Below the pieces are notes generated by a model. The model was not told the origin of the DNA and did no database searches. It saw nothing but the letters and a program-made list of their open reading frames with translations. 64,000 nt of DNA, taken from Alphaproteobacteria bacterium (GTDB lineage Bacteria > Pseudomonadota > Alphaproteobacteria > Micropepsales > Micropepsaceae). The DNA is taken from positions 124,001 through 188,000 of the forward strand of contig JAGWNK010000001.1 of the NCBI GenBank assembly GCA_028871345.1. The letters are read 5' to 3'. The position numbers and the translations under genes were made by a program. Positions 1 through 7,158 of this stretch are shown one piece after another. Positions within the stretch are counted from its first letter, which is position 1; each line of letters begins with the position of its first letter.

Positions 1-300
1 ATCATGCCCCCGCCGATGCTGGAGATGCTGAAGCCGGAATATGTCACGCCGGGCGTCGTGTTCCTGGCGAGCGAGGAGGCGCCGACAGGGGCGATCCTCA
101 CGGCGGCGGCGGGCGCCTTCGCCGCAGCGCGGATCGAAGAGACCGAGGGCGTTCATCTGGGGCACAAGGCCACCGCCGACGACGTCGCCGCCAACTGGGC
201 GAAGATCGCCGACTTCTCGAACGCGCGGCCCTACCTGCAAGGTAGCGAGCAGTCGCAGAAATTCTTCACCCGACTGCAGGAAAAGCCGGTGGTGGGCTGA
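1..300 (+). CDS. Short-chain dehydrogenase (SDR) C-terminal part, 5' end outside window
   Basis: This is an open frame that is already running at the first base and stops at 298-300. The visible ~99 residues (VTPGVVFLASEEAPTGAILT, then GVHLGHKATADDVAANWAKI) match the C-terminal end of the SDR family, in particular the bacterial relatives of peroxisomal multifunctional enzyme type 2 (3-hydroxyacyl-CoA dehydrogenase step of beta-oxidation). The catalytic Ser-Tyr-Lys centre and the nucleotide-binding TGxxxGxG lie upstream of the window, so neither activity nor cofactor can be verified here. The first ATG (position 4) is probably internal. The SDR assignment is fairly secure; the substrate is inference from family resemblance. 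Confidence 0.7.
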   Translation: MMPPPMLEMLKPEYVTPGVVFLASEEAPTGAILTAAAGAFAAARIEETEGVHLGHKATADDVAANWAKIADFSNARPYLQGSEQSQKFFTRLQEKPVVG

Positions 301-326
301 GTTCTACCAACCGAATAACGCGACTC

Positions 327-1091
327 TCAAGACCCCGAACGATCGTGCTTGGACTGCGCAGCGCCCCCCTGTTCTCCCTGACGAATAGGAGCGATGACCT
401 TCAGTATTTCCTGCACTCCATGTTTGCCCTGTGTGTAAGGACAGAATACGGGATTGAGATGTTCCTGATGGTCCTCAATGCAGACCTTCTCGTGAATACC
501 GAAGGCACTCACGAAAGTAGCCAGGAGCGAAAGTGCGAAACCTATGAGAATTAGAAAACGGATCGGCGCAAAAAGAAACCGCAGACCGAAAGCGCGCGCG
601 ATCTTCCAGCTCCAGGTTCGGCCCTTCGCGGCTATACGAAACTCAGGCATTTTCAGCCAGTCTGAGATTACGCTCTGGAGCCTTACTAAGGCGTCATAAT
701 CGAAATCACTGGCTTTTGTGTCCCTAACGTCCATCCAAAAGAAGAGTAAAGCCAGCAGACATCCTGCTGCTGACGCGATCAACGCAAACAGGGGCTGGCC
801 AACGGCATAGGCCTCGCCGAAGCCGGCCATGAGCGCGCCGATCACAAGCAAGAAGAAGCGCAGATGAATTACACGCTGAGCGCCGTGATATGTGAGATCC
901 TTCCAAACATGGTCCAACGCGGCGAAAGTGAGTTCTCGTTCCAAAAGATTCTTGTTCCCGACCTCGCCGGTTTTGGTGCCCGTGTCTTCGCCAGGATCGA
1001 TATCGGTGACTTCCGTAAGCGGTGTCTCCTCGCCGCTTACGTCACGGCGGTTTAGGACACGCAGTGGCGCGCTCCAGCCCCTCCGCACCAT
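327..1091 (-). CDS. Uncharacterised membrane protein, ~254 aa
   Basis: I do not recognise the family. The protein has a ~55-residue charged N-terminus, two adjacent hydrophobic segments (about residues 79-98 and 101-118, including FFLLVIGALMAGFGEAYAVG), a cytoplasmic-looking stretch with many Arg/Lys/Asp, a third hydrophobic segment (about 175-197) and a polar C-tail with two Cys. The ATG at 1091 is preceded by a GGGGGA ribosome site at good spacing. Base composition is visibly less GC-rich than the neighbouring genes, and the gene is isolated between the SDR end and an epoxide hydrolase, which suggests recent acquisition. The upstream 250 bases hold a short tandem repeat but no other gene. 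Confidence 0.55.
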   Translation of the reverse strand: MVRRGWSAPLRVLNRRDVSGEETPLTEVTDIDPGEDTGTKTGEVGNKNLLERELTFAALDHVWKDLTYHGAQRVIHLRFFLLVIGALMAGFGEAYAVGQPLFALIASAAGCLLALLFFWMDVRDTKASDFDYDALVRLQSVISDWLKMPEFRIAAKGRTWSWKIARAFGLRFLFAPIRFLILIGFALSLLATFVSAFGIHEKVCIEDHQEHLNPVFCPYTQGKHGVQEILKVIAPIRQGEQGGAAQSKHDRSGS

Positions 1092-1245
1092 TCACGATCC
1101 CCCAATGTCTGCCCCCCGACACTCTCGCGCCAACGGAAAGAGTTTTCAATTCGCAGTAGTAACACGCGTTCCGCTGGTAATGGCAACATGCACTGTCTGA
1201 AATCATTCCGAACAACGCCGTATTGACCTGACCATAAAGGTCTAA

Positions 1246-1287
1246 CTTTGATGTCGTGTCTAAAAGCTTTGATGTCGTGTCCAAAAG
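1246..1287. repeat. Two tandem copies of a 21-bp unit
   Basis: The unit CTTTGATGTCGTGTCYAAAAG occurs twice head to tail with one T/C difference. It lies in the gap between the membrane-protein gene (starting at 1091, minus strand) and the 3' end of the epoxide hydrolase gene. It may be an operator pair or a scar; nothing else marks its role. Confidence 0.6.
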
Positions 1288-1339
1288 GCGGCACATGCTT
1301 GAATGGGTTCACTCTCCTTCGTGGACATCAAACAGGATG

Positions 1340-2575
1340 TTATCGGACCCCAGGCGTGCGAAATCTGCGAAAGTATTCGCCGATGTCTTCGGCCAGGAGT
1401 TCCGGCTGCTCGGCGGCGAGGAAGTGGCCGCCCTTCGCCGCCGTTCCATAGGACAGGTCGGCATAGCCGCGCGCGGCGTATTCCGGCGGACAGAGTTCGA
1501 CCGCTTCGCGCGTCAAGAAGAGCCGCGCGGGAACTTCGATCCTGTCCTTGGCGTCGGCTTCCCGGCAATGCGCCGACTCGTAATACAGCCGCATGGATGA
1601 GCCGATCGTCTGCGTGAACCAGTAGATCGATACGTTGGTGAGCAGCTCATCCACCGTGAAGCGCGACAACACATCGCCGCCGCAATCGCTCCAGGCACGC
1701 CATTTCTCGATAATCCAGGCGGCCAGACCCGCAGGAGAATCGTTCAGCCCGAAGGCGAGTGTCTGCGGCCGTGTCCGCTGCTGGTGCCCGTAGGCGCCCT
1801 CGTCCAGTTCCCAGCGATCGACGAGATCGAGCCAGGCGCGCTCGGCATCCGACAGATCGGGCGCCGTCCTGTCGGCGACAAGGGCCGGCTGCATGGAGTG
1901 GATGGCCACGACACGATCGGAGCACCGCCGGCCGAGACGGTTGGTGATGCCGCCGCCGATGTCGCCGCCGTGTGCGGCAAAGCGGCGATAACCCAGCATG
2001 TCCATAAGCGCGGCCAACAGCGCGGTGATCCGCTCGCTGGTCATGCCGGACTGCGCCGGGCGCGCGGAGAAGCCATAGCCCGGCAGGGACGGCGCCACGA
2101 TGTCGAAGGCATCCTCGGCCCGGCCGCCATGGGCCGCGGGGTCGGTCAAAAGCGGTATGATCTTGGCGAATTCCGCCACGCTCGACGGCCAGCCGTGGGT
2201 GAGCAGCAGCGGCAGAGGATCGGGACCATTGCCTTTCACATGGATGAAATGGATGTCGTGGCCCTCGACATCGGCGATGAACTGGGGAAAGGCGTTGAGC
2301 CGTTCCTCCTCAGCGCGCCAATCGAAGCGGTCGCGCCAGTAAGCCACCAGATCCCGCATGAATCGGAGATCGGCGCCGTAGGCCCATTCGGCATCCTTGA
2401 GAGCGTCGATCCAGCGGGTCTTGCGCAGGCGGATGGCGAGATCGGACAGAGCATCGTCCCCGACCTGGATGCGGAACGGACGAATGTCCTGCGCCTTCGC
2501 CAAGGCCCCGTTGGTCGCCGCATACAGAGCCACGGCGCCCAGACCCATCGATTCCATGAAGAGCTTCCGGTTCAT
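1340..2575 (-). CDS. Epoxide hydrolase (alpha/beta-hydrolase fold), probably exported
   Basis: The 411-residue protein has the epoxide-hydrolase N-terminal domain (FRIQVGDDALSDLAIRLRKT, about residues 34-53) followed by an alpha/beta-hydrolase domain. The oxyanion-hole motif HGWP, the nucleophile elbow HGGDIGG with Asp as nucleophile, and the late histidine in KGGHFLAAEQPE are all present, so the catalytic set looks intact. Epoxide hydrolases of this type open epoxides to diols through an aspartyl ester. A hydrophobic start (GLGAVALYAATNGALA) after Asn-Arg-Lys resembles a signal sequence, so a periplasmic location is plausible. The gene is divergent from the CGNR regulator at 2659 with 83 bases between them, which suggests that regulator controls it. 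The substrate is unknown. Confidence 0.85.
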   Translation of the reverse strand: MNRKLFMESMGLGAVALYAATNGALAKAQDIRPFRIQVGDDALSDLAIRLRKTRWIDALKDAEWAYGADLRFMRDLVAYWRDRFDWRAEEERLNAFPQFIADVEGHDIHFIHVKGNGPDPLPLLLTHGWPSSVAEFAKIIPLLTDPAAHGGRAEDAFDIVAPSLPGYGFSARPAQSGMTSERITALLAALMDMLGYRRFAAHGGDIGGGITNRLGRRCSDRVVAIHSMQPALVADRTAPDLSDAERAWLDLVDRWELDEGAYGHQQRTRPQTLAFGLNDSPAGLAAWIIEKWRAWSDCGGDVLSRFTVDELLTNVSIYWFTQTIGSSMRLYYESAHCREADAKDRIEVPARLFLTREAVELCPPEYAARGYADLSYGTAAKGGHFLAAEQPELLAEDIGEYFRRFRTPGVR

Positions 2576-2627
2576 GACACCTCCAAAATGCTTTTTTGAC
2601 GGTGTCCTTGTCGTTTGGATCCATGTA

Positions 2628-2638
2628 ACTTGTCAAGT
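2628..2638. promoter_or_regulatory. Small palindrome in divergent promoter region
   Basis: ACTTG-T-CAAGT is a perfect inverted repeat, nested in a looser GTAAC...GTTAC pair, between the divergent epoxide hydrolase and CGNR regulator genes. It is a candidate operator for the CGNR protein. This is inferred from position and symmetry only. Confidence 0.35.
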
Positions 2639-2658
2639 GACATTTCACCGGTTACGAT

Positions 2659-3255
2659 ATGACCATGGTTGAAGCGGACGATTTTGTCGCCGGGGCGCCC
2701 TGCCTGGATTTCGTGAACACCGTCGGCGGCATCCGCAGCGGCGCCTGCAAGGACAAGCTCGAGAGCTATGACGATCTCGTGCGCTGGGCTGTGCTGGCGG
2801 AAACACTCGACAGGCAGGCTGGCGACAAATTGCTGGGCCTGGCGCACGCCCATCCCGACACGGCATTGCGCGTGCTGCGGCGGGCGAAGGAGTTCCGCGA
2901 GGCCCTGCACGCGGTGTTTGCCACGGCGTTGGCGCAACGTCCGCCGCCCAGAGGTGCGCTTGAAACCCTCCACGCGGAAATCCGCAATGCGCTGCCCCAC
3001 CTGCGCCTGTCGCGGGACGGTGCGCACTACGACTGGGATTGGGAGCCGCCAGACTCGCTCGATGCACCTCTGTGGGCTGTCGCGCGCGACGCGGGAAATC
3101 TTCTGACCTCGGACAAGATGAACCGTCTCGCCGAATGCGCCAGCGATACCTGCGGCTGGTACTTTCTCGATCTCAGCAAGAACCGTTCGCGGCGCTGGTG
3201 CGACATGCGCGATTGCGGCAACCGGGCGAAGGTGCGCCGCTACCGCGGCGGTTGA
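2659..3255 (+). CDS. CGNR zinc-finger / ABATE-domain regulator
   Basis: The 198-residue protein has an N-terminal ABATE-type domain (starting near DFVAGAPCLDFVNTVGG) and a C-terminal zinc finger with Cys pairs in ECASDTCGWYFLD and WCDMRDCGNRAKVRRY, the CGNR motif that names the family. Members are thought to be stress-linked transcription regulators, with the CGNR finger binding DNA. The start at 2659 or the second ATG at 2665 are both possible; neither has a strong ribosome site. Its divergent arrangement with the epoxide hydrolase suggests a local regulator-enzyme pair. The family call is secure, the target is inferred. Confidence 0.85.
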   Translation: MTMVEADDFVAGAPCLDFVNTVGGIRSGACKDKLESYDDLVRWAVLAETLDRQAGDKLLGLAHAHPDTALRVLRRAKEFREALHAVFATALAQRPPPRGALETLHAEIRNALPHLRLSRDGAHYDWDWEPPDSLDAPLWAVARDAGNLLTSDKMNRLAECASDTCGWYFLDLSKNRSRRWCDMRDCGNRAKVRRYRGG

Positions 3256-3502
3256 TCCACGTGCGGCAGACCAAAGCCGTGCGCCCCAATGCGTTGAGAA
3301 TGGTTAGCACTACTGTGAAGTTATCACTAGGGCGCTGATCCGAGATTTCAAGGCCTGACACCATGCTTACGCTGCATACCCAGCATCTGCTGCAGTGCAG
3401 CATCAAAACTATTGTCACCTCCCCATCGATGCCTATCTCAGGCGCGTCGCTGATTGACGGCGGTAACCGACCGAAGACCAGCGCAAACAAATGGAGAGGC
3501 AC

Positions 3503-3688
3503 ATGTCGAACACTTTGAAAGCAGGCGTCCTGACGATCGCCGTGCTGTTGGCCAGCGCCGTCGTGATGGCGAGTTCACTTAAGACCGCCCCGGCCCCGCA
3601 GTCCTACGAAAACGCCGCAGTCCAGCACACGGCGGACGCGCAGCCCATGGAAGTCGTGACGGTGGTTGGCACGAGGCGGGCATCCTAG
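3503..3688 (+). CDS. Small membrane-anchored protein with TonB-box-like C-terminus
   Basis: The predicted product is 61 residues. An N-terminal hydrophobic segment (GVLTIAVLLASAVVMASS) is followed by a polar stretch and the tail EVVTVVGTRRAS. I chose the ATG at 3503 rather than 3491 because GGAGAGG lies just in front of it. The tail resembles the TonB box of outer-membrane receptors; the BtuB-type receptor in this same window has ETIVVTATRT at its mature N-terminus. The next gene (3892) has the same architecture, so the two look like diverged tandem paralogues. No function is known to me; anchoring in the inner membrane with the tail in the periplasm is inferred. Confidence 0.6.
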   Translation: MSNTLKAGVLTIAVLLASAVVMASSLKTAPAPQSYENAAVQHTADAQPMEVVTVVGTRRAS

Positions 3689-3891
3689 GCCCGCCTCACC
3701 CCCAAGAACCTCGGAACAGTTCAGCGCTCCAGACAATGTCACGTCTCATGTGCGGATTGCATGCCGGTAATGTCGGGGTTCCTTGCGGAAAAGCATTGTG
3801 GCGTAAATGTGGCAGGCTTATCCTTCGCGCCTAAGTGGCTGGTAAACGCGTGTCGTTCCGAGCCGCGGACCAGCCTCACATGGAGAGCATC

Positions 3892-4095
3892 ATGGAGACG
3901 GTATCTGCGTGCCTGAAATCCATTGGCGCAGGTGTTCTGACCCTGATCGTGCTTGGTGGCCTCGGCTACTACGCCTACACCGCTTTGTTCGTCACGCCCG
4001 CCACGCACCGGGCGGACGAGTTTGCGGCCGTGCACACCAGCCCGCAACAGGCGCCCGAAAAGGTAACGGTTACCGGCGAGCGGAAGCCCTCGTAA
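3892..4095 (+). CDS. Small membrane-anchored protein with TonB-box-like C-terminus (paralogue of the 3503 gene)
   Basis: The product is 67 residues: a short amphipathic start, a transmembrane segment (GVLTLIVLGGLGYYAYTALF), a polar linker and the tail EKVTVTGERKPS. The ATG at 3892 is chosen because GGAGAG precedes it, the same arrangement as at the 3503 gene; an upstream in-frame ATG at 3880 is less likely. Shared features with the preceding gene are GVLT in the membrane segment, A-A-V-x-H-T in the linker and the V-T-V-x-G-x-R-x-x-S end. The gene converges on spoVR with only five bases between the stop codons. The role is unknown. Confidence 0.6.
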   Translation: METVSACLKSIGAGVLTLIVLGGLGYYAYTALFVTPATHRADEFAAVHTSPQQAPEKVTVTGERKPS

Positions 4096-4100
4096 ACGCG

Positions 4101-5585
4101 TCAGTCGGCGACTTCCTCAAGCACGACATCGTGGCCCCACAGAGTCTCGATGTGGCTGGTCACGAGATCCTTGGTGGTGTGATGAAGGGGCACGCCGCGG
4201 TGCATGTGGTGTTCCAGGAATAGCGTGCGATCACCCTTCAGATTAGCGTCCACAACCTGGATGTTGGGATCGGCCGTCCCGGCGTCGTACTGGCGCGCCA
4301 GCAGGGAGCGTACCCGGCGGTAGCCCTGCTCGTTGTGAATCGCCGAAACGCGAAACGTCGAATCTTCGGCCTTGTCGAACAGCGCGAAGAGCCGGAAGTC
4401 GCGCATCACCTTCGGCGACAGGAACTGCTCGATGAAACTCTCGTCGCGGTAATTCGCCCAGGCATCCTTGAGCGCCCCGACCCAGTCGCCCGAACCCGCG
4501 AAGCTTGGGAACCACTCGCGATCCTCCTCGGTGGGATGTTCGGCGATACGCCGGATGTCGCTCATCATCGCGTAACCGAGCGCATAGGGATTGAGACCGT
4601 TGTAGCGTGGATCGGAGAACTCCGGCTGGAACACCACCGAGGTGTGGCTGTGGAGGAATTCCAGCAGCGAGCCGTCGCTGATCAGGCCGCGGTCGAACAT
4701 CAGATTCATGATCGTGTGGTGGACGAAAGTGGCGCAGCCCTCGTTCATGACCTTGGTCTGGCGCTGTGGATAGAAATATTGCGCCAGATTGCGCACGATG
4801 CGCAGAGTCTCGCGCTGCCACGCCTTCAGCGTCGGTGAATTCTTCTCCAGGAAGTAGAGCAGATTCTCCTCCGGCAGCTTCATCTCTTCGCCGAAGTCGT
4901 CTTCGGCGTCGAGCGTGGGCGGCGAGGCCGGCGGATCGACGCCGGCCGGCAGCGTGCGCCACAGCTCGTTGTAGGCCTCCTCCTCGTACTCGGCACGGCG
5001 CCGGCGCTTTTCGAGGATCCGTTCGCGCGACGGTTTCGGCGGCCGGCGATAGCGGAACACGCCCTGATCCATCAGCGCATGGGCGGCGTCCAGCACGGCT
5101 TCCACCTCATCGCGGCCGTGGCGCTCCTCGCAGGCCGAGATATAGCGTTTGGCGAAGGCGAGGTAATCGAGGATGCCCTCGGCGTTGGTCCACTGGCGGA
5201 AGAGGTAGTTGTTCTTGAAGAAGTGGTTGTGACCGAAGGCGGCGTGCGCCATGACCAGCGCCTGCATCGTCATCGTGTTCTCTTCCAGGAGATACGAGAT
5301 GCAAGGGCTCGAATTGATCACGATCTCATAGGCGAGCGCCGAATAACCGGCGCGGTAAAGCGTGTCCTCGCGGGCGAAGAGCTTGCCGAAGCTCCAGTGG
5401 TTGTACATCAGCGGCATGCCGAGCGAGGAATAGGCGTCCAGCATCTGCTCGGAGGAGATCACTTCGATCTGGTTGGGATAGACGTCGAGCTTGAGATCGT
5501 TCAGGGCGATCTCCTCGATCGCCTTGTAGGTGCGGTCGAGCGTGGCAAAATCCCATTCAGCTTCGGAGAAAAGGAGATCGGTCAT
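4101..5585 (-). CDS. spoVR: SpoVR-family protein
   Basis: The 494-residue product matches the SpoVR/YcgB family along its length, starting with LLFSEAEWDFATLDRTYKAI and containing the conserved HNHFFKNNYLFRQWT and FVHHTIMNLMFDRGL blocks. The family was named for a Bacillus cortex gene, but in proteobacteria it is encoded with PrkA and YeaH and is linked to stationary-phase and nitrogen-stress responses. Here it is the last gene of that three-gene minus-strand set, about 155 bases after yeaH. The molecular activity is unknown. The ATG at 5585 is preceded by GAAGTAGG. Confidence in the family is high. Confidence 0.93.
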   Translation of the reverse strand: MTDLLFSEAEWDFATLDRTYKAIEEIALNDLKLDVYPNQIEVISSEQMLDAYSSLGMPLMYNHWSFGKLFAREDTLYRAGYSALAYEIVINSSPCISYLLEENTMTMQALVMAHAAFGHNHFFKNNYLFRQWTNAEGILDYLAFAKRYISACEERHGRDEVEAVLDAAHALMDQGVFRYRRPPKPSRERILEKRRRRAEYEEEAYNELWRTLPAGVDPPASPPTLDAEDDFGEEMKLPEENLLYFLEKNSPTLKAWQRETLRIVRNLAQYFYPQRQTKVMNEGCATFVHHTIMNLMFDRGLISDGSLLEFLHSHTSVVFQPEFSDPRYNGLNPYALGYAMMSDIRRIAEHPTEEDREWFPSFAGSGDWVGALKDAWANYRDESFIEQFLSPKVMRDFRLFALFDKAEDSTFRVSAIHNEQGYRRVRSLLARQYDAGTADPNIQVVDANLKGDRTLFLEHHMHRGVPLHHTTKDLVTSHIETLWGHDVVLEEVAD

Positions 5586-5603
5586 CCTACTTCTTCTCTG
5601 CTT

Positions 5604-5735
5604 CCCCTTGTGGGGTCGACACAGCGAGTGAAGCGAAGATGTGTCGGGTGGGGGGGAATGGACGAAGCGTTGTCCCCACCCGGCTCACTTCGTTCGCCGA
5701 CCTCCTCACGAGGGGGAGGCAGGAACCGCGGTTCA
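5604..5735. repeat. Intergenic hairpin-rich repeat-like sequence
   Basis: Between yeaH and spoVR there are two imperfect inverted repeats. One pairs CGACACA with TGTGTCG around 5617-5647; the other is a run ending CCTCCTCACGAGGGGGAGG near 5699-5717. Similar pyrimidine-rich/purine-rich blocks recur in the gaps at 36293-36350 and 38500-38550. This looks like a dispersed intergenic element that may shape the polycistronic message. No coding potential is seen. Confidence 0.4.
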
Positions 5736-5739
5736 TCAT

Positions 5740-7050
5740 CTACGCCTCCGCCTTTTTGAACAGTTCGCGGAAGACGGGGAATATGTCGGCCGGCTTGGAA
5801 ATGCGCTTGGTGGCGAAGTTGGGCCATACGTCCGCCACGGTGCGATAGGCGCGCCACAGCTCGGCGCCGGAATCCTCGGAGGCAAAGACCTCCATCTCGC
5901 GCTCGTCGAGAATCTCGATATAGGCGTAGTACTGGCACAGCGGCATGATCTCGGCGTTCAGCATCTCCACGCAACGCCGCGCGTCGCCCGACTGGGTGTA
6001 GCCGTCGGAAGCCTGGGCCGCGTAGATGTTCCAGTCCGAGGTGGTGTAACGCTCGCGCTGGATCTCGAGCATCTTGTCGAGCGCCGTGGAGACGATCGTG
6101 CCGCCGGACTGGCGCGAGTAGAAGAATTCCTGTTCGTCCACCTCCTGCGCATCATGGGTGTGGCGGATGAAGACGATGTCGACCTTCTCGTAGCGCCGCT
6201 TCAGGAAGAGGTGGAGCAGCATATAGAAGCGCTTGGCGAGGTCCTTCTCGCGCTCTCCCATGGAACCGGAGACGTCCATCAGGCAGAACATCACGGCCTG
6301 GCTGGTGGGCACGGGCTGCTCGGTGAAGGCGTTGTAGCGGACGTCGACGGGATCGATGAACCCCACCCATTTGCGGCGCGCGATCGCCTTGGCCAATTCG
6401 GCCTTCAGGGCGCAGATCCTTTCCCGCGTATCGTCGCTCTGCGGCTGCTCGCGCTCGAGGAGATCGAGTTGGTTCTGCAGTTCCTGGACGTCCTTGAGCT
6501 TGGGGCGGCGCATGGCCAGCCGGCGACCCTGGGCGTTGCGCATGGTGCGGATCAGGTTGATCTGGGTCGGAGATCCGGCGGTGGTGATGCCGGAGCGCTT
6601 CCAGGTCTTGTTCGGCGTCTCCTTCAGCGTGGTGCGCACCAGGTTGGGCAACTCGAGGTCCTCAAAGAAGATGTCGAGCACCTCGTCCTGGCTCATGACG
6701 AACTCGAAATCGTCCTCGCCTTCGGCGTAATCGGCAGCATCCTTGCCGCGACCGCCGCCTTCGCCGGAGCGCGGCTTCTTGATCTCGTCACCCGGCATAA
6801 ACTCCTTGTTGCCCGGCAGCACGAAATCCCGCTCGCCTGCCGCCTTGGGATCGAGGCGGAAACGCGGCTCCTTCGTGCCCTTGGTCGAGATCTTGATCTT
6901 GCGCTCCTTGGCGATGTCCGCCACGGCGGAATCCTTGAGCGACTTCTGCACGGCTTCGCGAATCTGGTTGCGCGCCCGCCGCAGGAAACGCTGGCGGTTC
7001 GCCAGGCTCTTGCCTTTCGGGTTCAAACGCCGGTCGATGAAATGAGTCAT
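5740..7050 (-). CDS. yeaH: YeaH/YhbH-family protein (DUF444, VWA-like)
   Basis: The 436-residue product starts MTHFIDRRLNPKGKSLANRQ, the family's hallmark, and carries a von Willebrand A-like core with the metal-site signature DVSGSMGEREKDLAKRF (around residue 250). A basic, Gly-rich stretch (about residues 78-105) separates the two parts. DUF444 proteins are encoded with PrkA and SpoVR and, in enterobacteria, YeaH forms part of the YeaG/YeaH stress signalling pair. The ATG at 7050 has a strong GAAGGAAGGG ribosome site. It follows prkA by 108 bases that contain another repeat-like sequence. Likely a cytoplasmic partner of the kinase; the biochemical role is unproven. Confidence 0.93.
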   Translation of the reverse strand: MTHFIDRRLNPKGKSLANRQRFLRRARNQIREAVQKSLKDSAVADIAKERKIKISTKGTKEPRFRLDPKAAGERDFVLPGNKEFMPGDEIKKPRSGEGGGRGKDAADYAEGEDDFEFVMSQDEVLDIFFEDLELPNLVRTTLKETPNKTWKRSGITTAGSPTQINLIRTMRNAQGRRLAMRRPKLKDVQELQNQLDLLEREQPQSDDTRERICALKAELAKAIARRKWVGFIDPVDVRYNAFTEQPVPTSQAVMFCLMDVSGSMGEREKDLAKRFYMLLHLFLKRRYEKVDIVFIRHTHDAQEVDEQEFFYSRQSGGTIVSTALDKMLEIQRERYTTSDWNIYAAQASDGYTQSGDARRCVEMLNAEIMPLCQYYAYIEILDEREMEVFASEDSGAELWRAYRTVADVWPNFATKRISKPADIFPVFRELFKKAEA

Positions 7051-7158
7051 GGCCCTTCCTTCGGGGCTCGCTGCGCGCGCTCCTCAGGATGAGTGCGGAT
7101 GTGTGTCATGGCGAGGTGCGACCCGAGCTTGGCGAGGGAAACCCCGAACCACATCCAG

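Noticed and set aside
5641-7092. A 483-codon plus-strand open frame
   Set aside because: It is antisense to yeaH and crosses an intergenic repeat.
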